Notes under the pieces: generated by a model
Told to the model about the DNA's origin: nothing
The model's database searches: none
Seen by the model: the letters and a program-made list of their open reading frames with translations, nothing else
Position numbers and translations under genes: made by a program
DNA from: Dryocola boscaweniae
Lineage (GTDB): Bacteria; Pseudomonadota; Gammaproteobacteria; Enterobacterales; Enterobacteriaceae
NCBI RefSeq assembly: GCF_025215095.1
Contig: NZ_JALHAP010000082.1
Span: 186,001-250,000 of the forward strand
DNA length: 64,000 nucleotides
Direction of reading: 5' to 3'
In this document: in pieces, positions 41,919 through 51,111 of the stretch
How positions within the stretch are numbered: the first letter of the stretch is position 1
Layout of the letters: every line of letters starts with the position of its first letter

Positions 41919-43076
41919 TTACTCCAGCGGCCCGCCCATAATCGTTTCGCGCATGCCGGACAGCACCCGTTCGCCGGTTTCGCTTTTGAGTTCTTCATAC
42001 CAGCTATGGGTGACCGCCATATCTTTTCCGTGCGTGACGTCGCAGCGTTTACGCGCTTTTAGCACCAAATCTTTCACCCGGTAAGCGCGCTTTTCCTGGT
42101 AGCGCAGCAGGGCGTCTTTCACGCCGAGAGAATTGGTTTGCACAGCGATAGCCAGCACGACGGCATCCTCCATTGCGGCGCAGCCGCCCTGGCCGATGTC
42201 CGGCGTGGTGCTGTGCCCGGCGTCGCCAAGCAGGGCGACGCGCCCGCGCACCAGTTGCATAAATGGCTCGATATCATGAATTTCTATGCGATTTGTGGTC
42301 TCCGGGTTAATGGCGGCAATGAGTTTTTGCACCGGCGCGGCCCAGCCGCTGAAATAGCGGGATAAATCTGTTTTCACCGTGGCGCGGTCTTCCGCCAGGC
42401 CTTTTGGCAGCGGCACATCGAAAAAGAAATAGAAGCGATTGCCGGCAACCGGCATCAACGACACGCGTTTGCCTTCGCCGACAAAAGTCGTCCACTGATT
42501 CGCAGGCGCGATAGATTCATCGATTTCAACCAGCCCGTTCCAGTTAACGTAACCTGCATAGCGGCGCTCGGTCTGGTGGCCAAGCACATAAGGGCGAATG
42601 ACAGAATGGGTGCCATCGGCGGCTATCAGCAAGTCGCCCTCGGCGATTTGTCCGTCTTCAAATGTAGCCCGCACGCCGTCATCAAACTCTTCAATGCTCA
42701 TCACCCGTTTGCCGAAATGAATCTCTTCGCGCCTGTAGGCATCAATCAGCATGTCCTGCAGTTCGGCGCGGGCGACGGGATAGGGGCGTTCGCCCACGCT
42801 TTGAATGAGCGGATCGAGGCTGAAACGCGTCATGGTCTGGCCGCGTAAATGCTCGTAATAGGCCATATACTCCATCGGCCCGCCTAATTGCTGAAGCGAG
42901 TCTTTCATGCCAAGCCAGTTGAGGCATTTCACGCCGTTGGGCCAGATGGAAATCGCCGCGCCCACAGGTTTTATCTCTTTGACCGCCTCATAGACTTCTG
43001 TCGCCATACCGCATCGCTTCAGGGCAATCGCTGCCGATAATCCGCCGATGCCGCCGCCTATAATTATCGCTTTCAT
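41919..43076 (-). CDS. hpxO: FAD-dependent urate hydroxylase HpxO
   Basis: This 385-residue flavoprotein monooxygenase matches Klebsiella HpxO as I recall it (RRYAGYVNWNGLVEID, QWTTFVGEGKRVSLMPV). HpxO turns urate into 5-hydroxyisourate with NADH. FAD motifs are GGGIGGLSAAIAL at the N terminus, DGTHSVIRP in the middle and GRVALLGDAGHSTTPDIGQGG. The arginine of the substrate pocket region (PYPVARAELQ) is kept. The usual partners hpxT, hpxQ and xanthine oxidation genes are not in the window. A VOC protein gene lies 141 bp upstream on the same strand. Confidence 0.88.
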   Translation of the reverse strand: MKAIIIGGGIGGLSAAIALKRCGMATEVYEAVKEIKPVGAAISIWPNGVKCLNWLGMKDSLQQLGGPMEYMAYYEHLRGQTMTRFSLDPLIQSVGERPYPVARAELQDMLIDAYRREEIHFGKRVMSIEEFDDGVRATFEDGQIAEGDLLIAADGTHSVIRPYVLGHQTERRYAGYVNWNGLVEIDESIAPANQWTTFVGEGKRVSLMPVAGNRFYFFFDVPLPKGLAEDRATVKTDLSRYFSGWAAPVQKLIAAINPETTNRIEIHDIEPFMQLVRGRVALLGDAGHSTTPDIGQGGCAAMEDAVVLAIAVQTNSLGVKDALLRYQEKRAYRVKDLVLKARKRCDVTHGKDMAVTHSWYEELKSETGERVLSGMRETIMGGPLE

Positions 43077-43217
43077 CTCTGTCTCCTTTTAGTTACAGAG
43101 AAATAAAGCAACATTCGTACCAGAACTTTTGGGTCAGAAATGGCGCAGGTGAAACGTTAGTTTCGACGCGGCTTAAGCGGCGCCTGGTTAATTTTGGGGA
43201 ACCGAAAAGGTGCAGGG

Positions 43218-43619
43218 CTAATTTTCTGCACCATAAAACATCCCTTCGAGCTTCATGCCATCGGGGTCGAGGAAGAAGACCGCGTAATAATCGGGATAAT
43301 ACTCGCCGGCGGGATCGAAAATAGTCACGTTATGTTCCACAAGCCAGCTTTGCAGATCGTCCACGTCCTGCCGGTTACGCAACCCCCAGGCGTAATGATG
43401 AAAACCTGGGTCTCCTTTGCGGTAAGGATGCTTAAGACCTTGTGGATCGGCCTGGCTTATCCACAGACGGGTTGTGCCGTTGGTCCAGCCCATCATGTCC
43501 GGATACTCATCAAGCACCTCGAAGCCAAGGAAGTTCATCAGTCCGGAATAAAACTGACGCGAGACAGCGAAATCGCTGACGGAAATCACCAGATGATCGA
43601 CTGCGACAACTCGAGACAT
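43218..43619 (-). CDS. VOC-family protein (glyoxalase/dioxygenase fold)
   Basis: This 133-residue protein has two beta-alpha-beta-beta-beta units of the VOC superfamily. Metal-ligand candidates are His9 (VAVDHLVISV), His74 in DPGFHHYAWG and Glu125 in PDGMKLEGMFY, an H-H-E set. The reaction is unknown; VOC proteins include glyoxalase I, extradiol dioxygenases and antibiotic-binding proteins. The same strand and close position suggest a link to hpxO. Confidence 0.85.
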   Translation of the reverse strand: MSRVVAVDHLVISVSDFAVSRQFYSGLMNFLGFEVLDEYPDMMGWTNGTTRLWISQADPQGLKHPYRKGDPGFHHYAWGLRNRQDVDDLQSWLVEHNVTIFDPAGEYYPDYYAVFFLDPDGMKLEGMFYGAEN

Positions 43620-43685
43620 ATGCTTTCCCCTTTTCAGAGCCTGTGCTAACTATAGACAATAGGTTCACGACTCCGGAGAAACACG

Positions 43686-44240
43686 TTGCAAGCGGCTGAA
43701 AACTGGCAGGATGATGCCATCAAACTTAACGAAAAAATTACGCTGCATTCTGTTCATGAACGCTATGCGGATGAATTATTCGCCCTTGTAGTGCGCAATA
43801 AAGTCTGGCTGCAAAAGGCGATGGAATGGCCGCAGTACGTGACAAAGATTGAGGACTCGCTCAAAACGGCACAGGGAAATTACATTCTGCACCATCGCGG
43901 TTATGCGAAAATGTTTCTGATTTACCAGTACGAAAACATGGTTGGGGTAATTTCTTTTAATCAAATCGAACCCACCAATAAGACGGCTTATATCGGCTAC
44001 TGGCTGGATGAGCGCGCCCAGGGGCAGGGCATTATTTCGCAGGCGCTGGAAGCGATTATTGCAAAGTACTCAAGCGAAGGGCTGGTCCGCCGCTTTGTTA
44101 TCAAATGTATTGTGACAAATGAAGCGAGCAATCAGGTGGCGCGGCGCAACGGATTTACGCTTGAAGGCTGTTTACGGCAGGCGGAGTTTCTTAACGGTGA
44201 GTTTCACGACCAAAATATTTACGCGCGCATTGTGGAATGA
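43686..44240 (+). CDS. rimL: Ribosomal protein L12 serine acetyltransferase RimL
   Basis: RimL acetylates the N-terminal serine of L7/L12. The 184-residue GNAT protein aligns with E. coli RimL (179) through GYAKMFLIYQYENMVGVISFN, YWLDERAQGQGIISQALEAII (acetyl-CoA loop Q-x-x-G-x-I/G) and NEASNQVARRNGFTLEGCLRQAEFLNG. No ATG lies in frame near the start; a TTG at 43686 with GGAG upstream gives the right length. It is convergent with ydcK, their stop codons touching. Confidence 0.9.
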   Translation: MQAAENWQDDAIKLNEKITLHSVHERYADELFALVVRNKVWLQKAMEWPQYVTKIEDSLKTAQGNYILHHRGYAKMFLIYQYENMVGVISFNQIEPTNKTAYIGYWLDERAQGQGIISQALEAIIAKYSSEGLVRRFVIKCIVTNEASNQVARRNGFTLEGCLRQAEFLNGEFHDQNIYARIVE

Positions 44241-45170
44241 TCAAAATACGCCATAAAACGGTGTTCTGGTTACCCGCTGCTCGCCGTTGATGGTTTTGAT
44301 GCCGCGGATATGAATCAGCTCACCGCCAAATCCATCTATCACCGCTTTGTCGTAGACCTGCACGTTATTTTCGATAAGCACATTGCCCGTTACGCGCGCG
44401 CCGCCGTAAATCTGCACGTGGTTATCGAGCTGTACCGGGCCGCCGACGAGCGCCGCATCATCAAAAATGCGCACGTGATGTTTTAGCACGCAGTCGCCCT
44501 CGATGACGGCGTTGCCATAAACCTGCGAGGAATAGCGAATGGTTGGGATCTGGTCCTCTCCGCTGCCGGCAATAATGCGGGCGTTGTCAAAGATGCGGGC
44601 GCAATCGCAAATCCAGACGTTGTTTTCCTCGTTGCCTTCCAGCACGGCGTGACCAAATACCTCGGCGCGATGTTCTATGAACGCGTTACGGACGGCGGCA
44701 TCGCCATAAATTTGTGCCTGATGGACTACACGGGAAGCGCTGACCACCGCGTTGCCGTAGATTTGCAGAAGCTGGTCTCGATCGGCCGTCAGACCCCGCA
44801 CGGCAATAACCTGGCTGCCGTTCATCACTCGGGCATTTTCACGGACAAAGCACTCGCCGCCGATCAATGAATTTTCGACGACGGCATTTCCCGAAACGTG
44901 AGCCTGATGGCAAAGGGTAGAAGCACCGCGGATCTGCGCGTTGTCTTTGACATCGGAGCCGCCAAATACCCTGCATTGATTATCGTAAACCCAGCACTCG
45001 CCTTGCTGGCTCAGACTTGCTTCATTTTCAACCCACCCGCCGGTTTGCCCGGCTTTGACATCGCTGAAGTCCCGGAGCGCGCGGATTTGCCAGAGCCTGA
45101 CCTGCTGTTTTTCGCCATCCTGAAGATAGTCATAAAGCTGCGAATCGTCGGTTAATTCATACTTATTCAT
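44241..45170 (-). CDS. ydcK: Left-handed beta-helix protein YdcK
   Basis: This 309-residue protein has many hexapeptide-like repeats (VYGNAVIEGD, IYGGARVTGNVLI), which form a left-handed beta-helix. E. coli YdcK is slightly longer (326) and its function is unknown. The N-terminal part YLQDGEKQQVRLWQIRALRDFSDVKAGQTGGWVENEASL and the C-terminal VINGEQRVTRTPF-like end (INGEQRVTRTPFYGVF) fit the family. Fewer repeat coils may explain the length difference. Confidence 0.9.
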   Translation of the reverse strand: MNKYELTDDSQLYDYLQDGEKQQVRLWQIRALRDFSDVKAGQTGGWVENEASLSQQGECWVYDNQCRVFGGSDVKDNAQIRGASTLCHQAHVSGNAVVENSLIGGECFVRENARVMNGSQVIAVRGLTADRDQLLQIYGNAVVSASRVVHQAQIYGDAAVRNAFIEHRAEVFGHAVLEGNEENNVWICDCARIFDNARIIAGSGEDQIPTIRYSSQVYGNAVIEGDCVLKHHVRIFDDAALVGGPVQLDNHVQIYGGARVTGNVLIENNVQVYDKAVIDGFGGELIHIRGIKTINGEQRVTRTPFYGVF

Positions 45171-45284
45171 TCGTTCTGCCTCTTAAACGCCTGTTTAAAA
45201 CGTAGCAGGTAAATAGTCGACGTGGCGTTTCGGCGAGGAATCCCATAAAATGCATCTAAAATACATTTTAAAAAATAAACAAAA

Positions 45285-46277
45285 ATGAATAAATCAGCTC
45301 TGCCCACGATGATTAATCTGCCCGCCGGGTATTTCGGCATGGTGCTGGGGATAATCGGTATGGGATTCGCCTGGCGCTATGCCGCCACCGTCTGGCCGGT
45401 TAGTCCATTGCCCGGCGAGGCGCTCGAAATGCTGGCAATGCTCATCTGGCTGATGCTGACGACGGCATTTGTCTACCGCCTGGTTAAATATCCACAGACG
45501 GTAAAAGAAGAAATTCTTCATCCGCTGATGAGCAGCTTTGTCAGCCTGTTTCCCGCAACGACGATGCTGGTGGCTATTGGACTTGCGCCTTATGTGCGGC
45601 CGATAGCGGTTGGCATGTTTGTCTTTGGCGTGGTGGTGCAGCTTAGCTATGCGGCATGGCAAAGCGCCGGTTTATGGCGAGGAAATCATCCGCAAACGGC
45701 AACCACACCGGGTTTGTATTTGCCAACGGTCGCCAATAACTTTATCAGCGCAATGGCGAGCGGGGCGCTGGGCTATCACGACCTCGGGATCCTGTTTTTA
45801 GGCGCAGGCGTTTTTTCCTGGCTCAGTCTGGAACCGGCGATTTTACATCGCATGCGTAGCGCCGGAGAAATGCCCACGCCGGTTCGCACCTCGCTTGGGA
45901 TCCAGCTTGCGCCCGCGCTGGTGGCCTGCAGCGCGTACCTGAGCGTAAACGGCGGGCAGGCGGATTTTTTCGCCAAAATGCTGTTCGGCTACGGTTTGCT
46001 TCAACTGCTGTTTATGGCGCGCCTGATGCCCTGGTACATGGCTCAGCCGTTCAACGCCTCATTCTGGAGTTTCTCGTTTGGCCTCTCGGCGCTGGCAACC
46101 ACCGCGCTTCATCTCGCTCACGGCAGCAATGACGGCATATTTACCGTTATTGCGGTGCCGCTGTTTATTCTTACTAATGTAATTATCGGCCTGCTGTTAG
46201 TGCGCACGTTTATCCTGCTGATGCAGGGCAAATTTATTTTACGCACGGCAAGGCCCATGAATAAGGAACGACTATGA
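45285..46277 (+). CDS. tehA: Tellurite resistance / SLAC1-type channel TehA
   Basis: This 330-residue inner membrane protein with ten helices belongs to the TDT/SLAC1 family, the same length as E. coli TehA. Conserved stretches are NLPAGYFGMVLGIIGMGFAWRYA, SSFVSLFPATTMLVAIGL and YMAQPFNASFWSFSFGLSALATT, the latter with the gating phenylalanine helix. It overlaps tehB by 4 bp. TehA and TehB give tellurite resistance when overproduced; the natural anion is not settled. Confidence 0.95.
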   Translation: MNKSALPTMINLPAGYFGMVLGIIGMGFAWRYAATVWPVSPLPGEALEMLAMLIWLMLTTAFVYRLVKYPQTVKEEILHPLMSSFVSLFPATTMLVAIGLAPYVRPIAVGMFVFGVVVQLSYAAWQSAGLWRGNHPQTATTPGLYLPTVANNFISAMASGALGYHDLGILFLGAGVFSWLSLEPAILHRMRSAGEMPTPVRTSLGIQLAPALVACSAYLSVNGGQADFFAKMLFGYGLLQLLFMARLMPWYMAQPFNASFWSFSFGLSALATTALHLAHGSNDGIFTVIAVPLFILTNVIIGLLLVRTFILLMQGKFILRTARPMNKERL

Positions 46278-46867
46278 TTTCAAAACCTGAAAGCTATTAC
46301 AGTGAAAAATACGGTTTAACGCCCACCCATTCTGACGTGGTTAATGCGGCAACGATTGTGCCGCCGGGTAAAACGCTGGATCTCGGCTGCGGCAACGGCC
46401 GCAACAGCCTGTATCTCAACCAGAAGGGGTTCGACGTCACCGCCTGGGATAAAAACCCGATGAGCATTAATAACCTTAATCAGATTATTACAGCCGAAGG
46501 GTTAAAAAATATCTCTACCGATATTGTTAACCTGAACGACCTGAAATTTGACGGCGAGTTTGACTTTATTCTCTCGACCGTGGTGATGATGTTCCTTGAG
46601 CGCGAAACTATACCGGGCCTTATCGAAAATATGCAGCGTTGCACCAAAGCAGGGGGTTATAACCTGATTGTGGCAGCGATGGACACCGAAGACTTTCCTT
46701 GTAACGTTGGGTTCCCGTTTGCCTTCAAAACAGGCGAACTGAGTCATTACTACAAAGGCTGGGAGCTGATTAAATACAATGAGGACGTCGGTCAGTTACA
46801 CAAAACCGACGCTGACGGCAACCGCATCAAGCTGCGTTTCGCCACTATGCTGGCGCGTAAGATTTAA
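46274..46867 (+). CDS. tehB: Tellurite methyltransferase TehB
   Basis: TehB is an S-adenosylmethionine-dependent methyltransferase, 197 residues as in E. coli. The SAM motif is LDLGCGNGRNSLYL, with motif II near FDFILSTVVMMFLE and the substrate segment NLIVAAMDTEDFPCNVGFPFAFK. It methylates tellurite and selenium compounds. It is coupled to tehA by an overlapping ATGA. Confidence 0.95.
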   Translation: MISKPESYYSEKYGLTPTHSDVVNAATIVPPGKTLDLGCGNGRNSLYLNQKGFDVTAWDKNPMSINNLNQIITAEGLKNISTDIVNLNDLKFDGEFDFILSTVVMMFLERETIPGLIENMQRCTKAGGYNLIVAAMDTEDFPCNVGFPFAFKTGELSHYYKGWELIKYNEDVGQLHKTDADGNRIKLRFATMLARKI

Positions 46868-46871
46868 TAAA

Positions 46872-46908
46872 GTAGCGGTGGATGGCGCGGGCGCTTATCC
46901 ACCGCTAC
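46872..46908 (-). terminator. Long hairpin between tehB and the pepT paralogue
   Basis: GTAGCGGTGGAT (46872-46883) pairs perfectly with ATCCACCGCTAC (46897-46908). The minus strand continues TTTATTAAAT, so it may end the pepT-like transcript; it could also end tehAB. Confidence 0.6.
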
Positions 46909-46916
46909 AAAATAGA

Positions 46917-48146
46917 TTATTTAGCCGCCAGTAAACACAGCTTTAAAGCCACGTTATAAGAAGCTTCAAACGACTTCAGCGGTAAAAATTCAAATCGCGA
47001 GTGGAAATTATGCGCGCCGGTAAAGAAGTTTGGCGTTAATAAGCCTTTTGCCGACAGCGCCGCGCCGTCGGTGCCGCCGCGCATCGGGATAACTTTCGGC
47101 TCAATATTCAGTTCGTCTAGCGCTGCAAAAATTAAATCAATGGCCCGACGGTCGTCGGTGATGGCATTGCTGATGTTGCTGTAGGTATCGCTGATATGGT
47201 AATCCACTCGGGCCGTCGGGTACTGCGCGGCGATTTTATCGGCGACTTCACCAATCTGTTTTTTGCGGCGCTCGAAGTTAGCGAGATCGAAATCGCGGAT
47301 GTTTGCTTTAAGCAGCGCTTCGCTCTGGGAGGCCTGCATGCCGTTAAACCAGATATAGCCTTCGCGTCCTTCGGTATGCTCCGGGGTTTGCCGGCGGTCG
47401 AAATGGCTGATGTAATCCATCGCCATCAGCAGCGGGTTTACCAGTACGCCTTTGGAAGACATCGGATGGCTGGTTACGCCGGTAAAGCGCAGTTCGGCGT
47501 GGGCGGCGTTGAAGTTTTCATACACCACTTCGCCTAATTCGCAGCAGTCGATTGTCCAGGCAAAATCAACGTCGAAACGCGCGAGATCCAACGCTTTCGC
47601 GCCGCACAGGCCAATCTCTTCGTCCGGCACAAACGCCACCACAATATCGCCATGCTTGTGCTCTGAGGTGAGGTTTTCCAGCATTGTCATCACCACCGTG
47701 ACAGCCGCTTTATTATCCGCCCCCAGCACGCTTGTGCCATCGCTGAAAATAATTTCTTCACCGGGATAGGCTTTGATTTCAGGATGCTCAGCAGTGCGCA
47801 ACCAGATGTCTTTCTCCGCGTTCAGGCACAAATCCTCGCCGGTAAAACGCAAGATCTGCGGATGAATATCCGGCGACAGGCCGACGTCAACAGTATCGAT
47901 ATGGGTGATAAACCCTATCCGCGGCGCGCCCGCCACGTTGCCTTTTTTCACCGCCGTGACCGTAGCGTGTTCATCAATGAGCACATCTTCCAGACCGAGT
48001 TCGCGCAGTTCCGCTGCCAGAATTTCCGCCATTTCATGCTGGCCTGCGGTGCTGGGTAGCGTATTAACGCGAGGGTCGCTCTGGCTGGTTACCGCCAGGT
48101 AGCGGAAGAAACGTTGGGTTAGCTGCGTGGAGAGCGGCGAGGACAT
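46917..48146 (-). CDS. Peptidase T-like tripeptidase (M20B)
   Basis: This 409-residue zinc aminotripeptidase belongs to the PepT family but is only moderately like E. coli PepT, so it is a paralogue. Dinuclear zinc ligands are His in FITHIDTVDVG, Asp in LGADNKAAVT, Glu-Glu in VPDEEIG, Asp in TIDCCELGEV and His in FTGAHNFHSRFE. It would release the N-terminal residue of tripeptides. It is divergent from a DppA-like binding protein gene, which suggests joint control of peptide uptake and breakdown. Confidence 0.9.
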   Translation of the reverse strand: MSSPLSTQLTQRFFRYLAVTSQSDPRVNTLPSTAGQHEMAEILAAELRELGLEDVLIDEHATVTAVKKGNVAGAPRIGFITHIDTVDVGLSPDIHPQILRFTGEDLCLNAEKDIWLRTAEHPEIKAYPGEEIIFSDGTSVLGADNKAAVTVVMTMLENLTSEHKHGDIVVAFVPDEEIGLCGAKALDLARFDVDFAWTIDCCELGEVVYENFNAAHAELRFTGVTSHPMSSKGVLVNPLLMAMDYISHFDRRQTPEHTEGREGYIWFNGMQASQSEALLKANIRDFDLANFERRKKQIGEVADKIAAQYPTARVDYHISDTYSNISNAITDDRRAIDLIFAALDELNIEPKVIPMRGGTDGAALSAKGLLTPNFFTGAHNFHSRFEFLPLKSFEASYNVALKLCLLAAK

Positions 48147-48263
48147 AATGTTTCCTTATTGTTCGATGTTGTTTGTTGGCAATGTAAATTTAATGTTATT
48201 TATTAGGACGCTTAGTACAAGCATTATTCGTTCAGGGGCAGGATAACCAACAGGAAGATAGCG

Positions 48264-49856
48264 ATGAAAATAAAAATTACCACGCTTGCGCTGGCGGTAG
48301 CCGCGCTTTCAATCAGCGCAGGCGCTGCAGCAAAAACGCTGGTTTATTGCTCGGAAGGTTCTCCAGAGAACTTTAATCCGCAGCTCTATACCTCCGGTAC
48401 CAGCGTTGATGCCAGTGCGGTGCCGGTTTATAACCGGCTGGTGGATTTCAAAGTCGGCACCACCGAACTGCAGCCGAGCCTGGCGGAAAGCTGGGAGGTT
48501 AGCGAGGACGGCAAGGTTTACACTTTTCATCTCCGCAAAGGCGTGAAGTTTCAAAGCAACAAATACTTCAAACCGACGCGCGATTTTAACGCCGATGACG
48601 TGATCTTCTCGTTTATGCGCCAGAAAGATGCAAAGCATCCTTACCACAACGTTTCCAACGGTAATTATTCCAACTTCGAAAGCCTGGAGTTCGGCAAGCT
48701 GATAACCGCCATCGACAAGGTCGATGACAACACGGTGCGCTTCACGCTGGCTCATCCGGAAGCGCCGTTCATCGCCGATTTAGGCTGGTATTTCGCTTCA
48801 ATCCTCTCGGCTGAATATGCCGATGCGATGCTAAAAGCGGGCACGCCTGAACGCGTGGATATGGATCCAATCGGCACCGGTCCGTTTGAGCTGAAGCAGT
48901 ATCAGAAAGATTCGCGCATCCTTTTTACCGCCTTTCCGGACTACTGGCAGGGCAAGGCGAAACTCGACCGCCTGATTTTCTCCATTACGCCGGACGCCTC
49001 GGTGCGCTACGCGAAGCTTGAGAAAAACGAATGCCAGGTGATGCCGTTCCCGAACCCGGCGGATCTGCCGCGCATGAAGGAAAACAAAGACATCAACCTG
49101 ATGCAAAAAGCGGGGCTGAACACTGGCTTTCTGGCCTTTAACACCCAGAAAGCGCCGCTGGATAACGTGAAGGTGCGTCAGGCGCTGGCGCTGGCTATCA
49201 ATAAACCGGCGATTATCGAAGCGGTCTTCCACGGTACGGGGCAGGCGGCGAAAAACCTGTTGCCGCCGGGCGTGTGGAGCGCGGACGACCAGCTAAAAGA
49301 TTATGATTACAGTCCGGAAAAAGCCAAAGCGCTGCTCAAAGAAGCGGGCTTCGCCAACGGCATGACCATCGATCTGTGGGCGATGCCGGTTCAGCGTCCT
49401 TATAATCCGAACGCCAAACGTATGGCGGAGATGATTCAGGCCGACTGGGCAAAAGTGGGCGTAACGGCGAAAGTAGTGACCTATGAATGGGGCGAATATC
49501 TGAAGCGCGTGAAAAGCGGCGAGCATCAGGCAGCCCTGATGGGCTGGACGACGGCGACAGGCGACCCGGACAACTTCTTCGGCCCGCTGTTTAGCTGCAC
49601 CGCCGCGAACGGCGGTTCCAACTCGTCGAAGTGGTGCTATCAGCCGTTTGATAAGTTAATTCTGGAAGCTCGCGCTGAAGGAGATCACGACAAGCGCGTG
49701 GCGCTGTATAAAGAGGCTCAGCAGGTGATGCACGATCGGATGCCAGCGGTGATGATTGCTCACTCAACGATTTTTGAACCGGTGCGTAAAGAAGTCTCTG
49801 GCTATGAAATCGACCCGTTCGGGAAGCACATTTTTTATCAGGTAGAGGTGAAATAA
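48264..49856 (+). CDS. Dipeptide-binding protein, DppA paralogue
   Basis: This 530-residue periplasmic family 5 solute-binding protein is very like E. coli DppA (535). It starts with a signal peptide (MKIKITTLALAVAALSISAGAAA) and KTLVYCSEGSPENFNPQLYTSGTSVDASAVP. ITPDASVRYAKLEKNECQVMPFPNPADLPRM and the final EPVRKEVSGYEIDPFGKH are DppA features. It has no permease genes beside it, so it probably uses DppBCDF encoded elsewhere. It ends at a strong terminator. Confidence 0.93.
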   Translation: MKIKITTLALAVAALSISAGAAAKTLVYCSEGSPENFNPQLYTSGTSVDASAVPVYNRLVDFKVGTTELQPSLAESWEVSEDGKVYTFHLRKGVKFQSNKYFKPTRDFNADDVIFSFMRQKDAKHPYHNVSNGNYSNFESLEFGKLITAIDKVDDNTVRFTLAHPEAPFIADLGWYFASILSAEYADAMLKAGTPERVDMDPIGTGPFELKQYQKDSRILFTAFPDYWQGKAKLDRLIFSITPDASVRYAKLEKNECQVMPFPNPADLPRMKENKDINLMQKAGLNTGFLAFNTQKAPLDNVKVRQALALAINKPAIIEAVFHGTGQAAKNLLPPGVWSADDQLKDYDYSPEKAKALLKEAGFANGMTIDLWAMPVQRPYNPNAKRMAEMIQADWAKVGVTAKVVTYEWGEYLKRVKSGEHQAALMGWTTATGDPDNFFGPLFSCTAANGGSNSSKWCYQPFDKLILEARAEGDHDKRVALYKEAQQVMHDRMPAVMIAHSTIFEPVRKEVSGYEIDPFGKHIFYQVEVK

Positions 49857-49872
49857 CGTTTTTCCTGACGGC

Positions 49873-49908
49873 AAAAAGCCCTGGCGTTTCAAGCGCAGGG
49901 CTTTTTTT
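49873..49908. terminator. Terminator between the DppA paralogue and the LacI gene
   Basis: AAAGCCCTG (49875-49883) pairs with CAGGGCTTT (49896-49904), followed by a T run. It may also serve the convergent lacI-type gene. Confidence 0.88.
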
Positions 49909-49917
49909 ATGCCGGTT

Positions 49918-50937
49918 TTAACGTTGCGTGGAACCGCGGATTTTTAATTTTCCCGCCATCGTCACCCGCGTAGCGTTATCCTCGCCCTGACAAATATACT
50001 CCACCGCCATGCGTCCCAGCTCGGTATAAGGCAGTTGTACGCTGGTGAGCTTCGGCGTTAGCTGATCGGCAATGCGCTGATCGTCATAGCTGGCCACCAG
50101 CACCTGTTGCGGTACTTTTATGCCAAGCTGAGCAAGCGCCTGATAACAACCCAGCGTCATCCAGTCGCTGGAGCAAAAAATGGCGTCCGGCGGCGAAGGG
50201 AGTTGCATGACCTGGCAGGTCGCACGCTGCGTTTCATCGATTTGCCAGTTAGTTTTGACCACCAGCTCTTCTTCGAAGGGAAGAGCGGCTTTTTCAAGCG
50301 CGGCTTTGTAGCCGGCAAGACGCTGGTGTGAGGCGTCCATCCATTCATCGCCGGTGATATGGGCAATGCGCCGGGCTCCTTGATCAATAAGATGACGGGT
50401 CACCTGCAGGGCGTTTGCGTAATCGTCGGGTAAAAAAGTAGGTTGCAGGGGATAGGCGCCATCATAAACGTTGAGCAGAACCAGCGGCAGCGAGGTGCAG
50501 TGTTCAAATACGGAAAAATCGATAGCGCTGGTGATAGGCGAGGCGAGAATAATCCCGGCGCAGCGCCGTTGTTCAAGCTGCTTGATAATACGCAGCGCCA
50601 GTTCGCTATCGTCGCCATAGTCATAAATCGTCAGTAGCGCATCGTGACGCCAGGCGGCATCCCGGGCCTGGCTTAACGCATCGACAAAGGGATCGTAGCT
50701 CGGCATCACGTTCATCAATACCGCAATTTCTTCCTGTCCTTCTGCTTTATGCGGCGCGGGGATTTTTTTATAGCCAAGCCGCTGGGCCACCGTAATAACC
50801 CGCTGGCGCGTCTCTTCACTGAGTTTGATGCTCTGCGCATTATTTAAAATTAACGATACCGCGGCCTGGGAAACGCCAGCCTCACGGGCGATATCGGTCA
50901 TGGTAACTTTGCTTTTTTTTTCCATTGCTTTAGTCAT
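49918..50937 (-). CDS. LacI-family regulator of the GH5/GPH module
   Basis: This 339-residue LacI/GalR protein has the N-terminal helix-turn-helix VTMTDIAREAGVSQAAVSLILNNAQSIKLS and an effector domain. The start may be at 50937 or at the ATG at 50925. It is divergent from a glycosidase-symporter pair and is the likely repressor. A 16-bp palindrome lies between the two starts. The inducer is probably the sugar taken up by the neighbouring GPH symporter. Confidence 0.88.
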   Translation of the reverse strand: MTKAMEKKSKVTMTDIAREAGVSQAAVSLILNNAQSIKLSEETRQRVITVAQRLGYKKIPAPHKAEGQEEIAVLMNVMPSYDPFVDALSQARDAAWRHDALLTIYDYGDDSELALRIIKQLEQRRCAGIILASPITSAIDFSVFEHCTSLPLVLLNVYDGAYPLQPTFLPDDYANALQVTRHLIDQGARRIAHITGDEWMDASHQRLAGYKAALEKAALPFEEELVVKTNWQIDETQRATCQVMQLPSPPDAIFCSSDWMTLGCYQALAQLGIKVPQQVLVASYDDQRIADQLTPKLTSVQLPYTELGRMAVEYICQGEDNATRVTMAGKLKIRGSTQR

Positions 50938-51061
50938 CCGCTGCCTTTGCGCGAGAACTATAACACAGCGTGCTGGTCGTCACGCTGCGGCGGGGCGGGA
51001 ATCGCTGGAATGTGATCCCGCCTGCAATTGCCACATCCTGTACTTGCGTCAGGCAAGGCAA

Positions 51062-51088
51062 CTAATAAATATTAGCTAATATTATTAG
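51062..51088. promoter_or_regulatory. Candidate operator of the LacI-type regulator
   Basis: The centre, AATATTAGCTAATATT (51068-51083), is a perfect 16-bp palindrome, flanked by CTAATA and TATTAG arms. It ends 24 bp before the GH5 start, in the promoter zone. Confidence 0.6.
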
Positions 51089-51111
51089 TAGGCGCATTAT
51101 ACGGAGGACGT

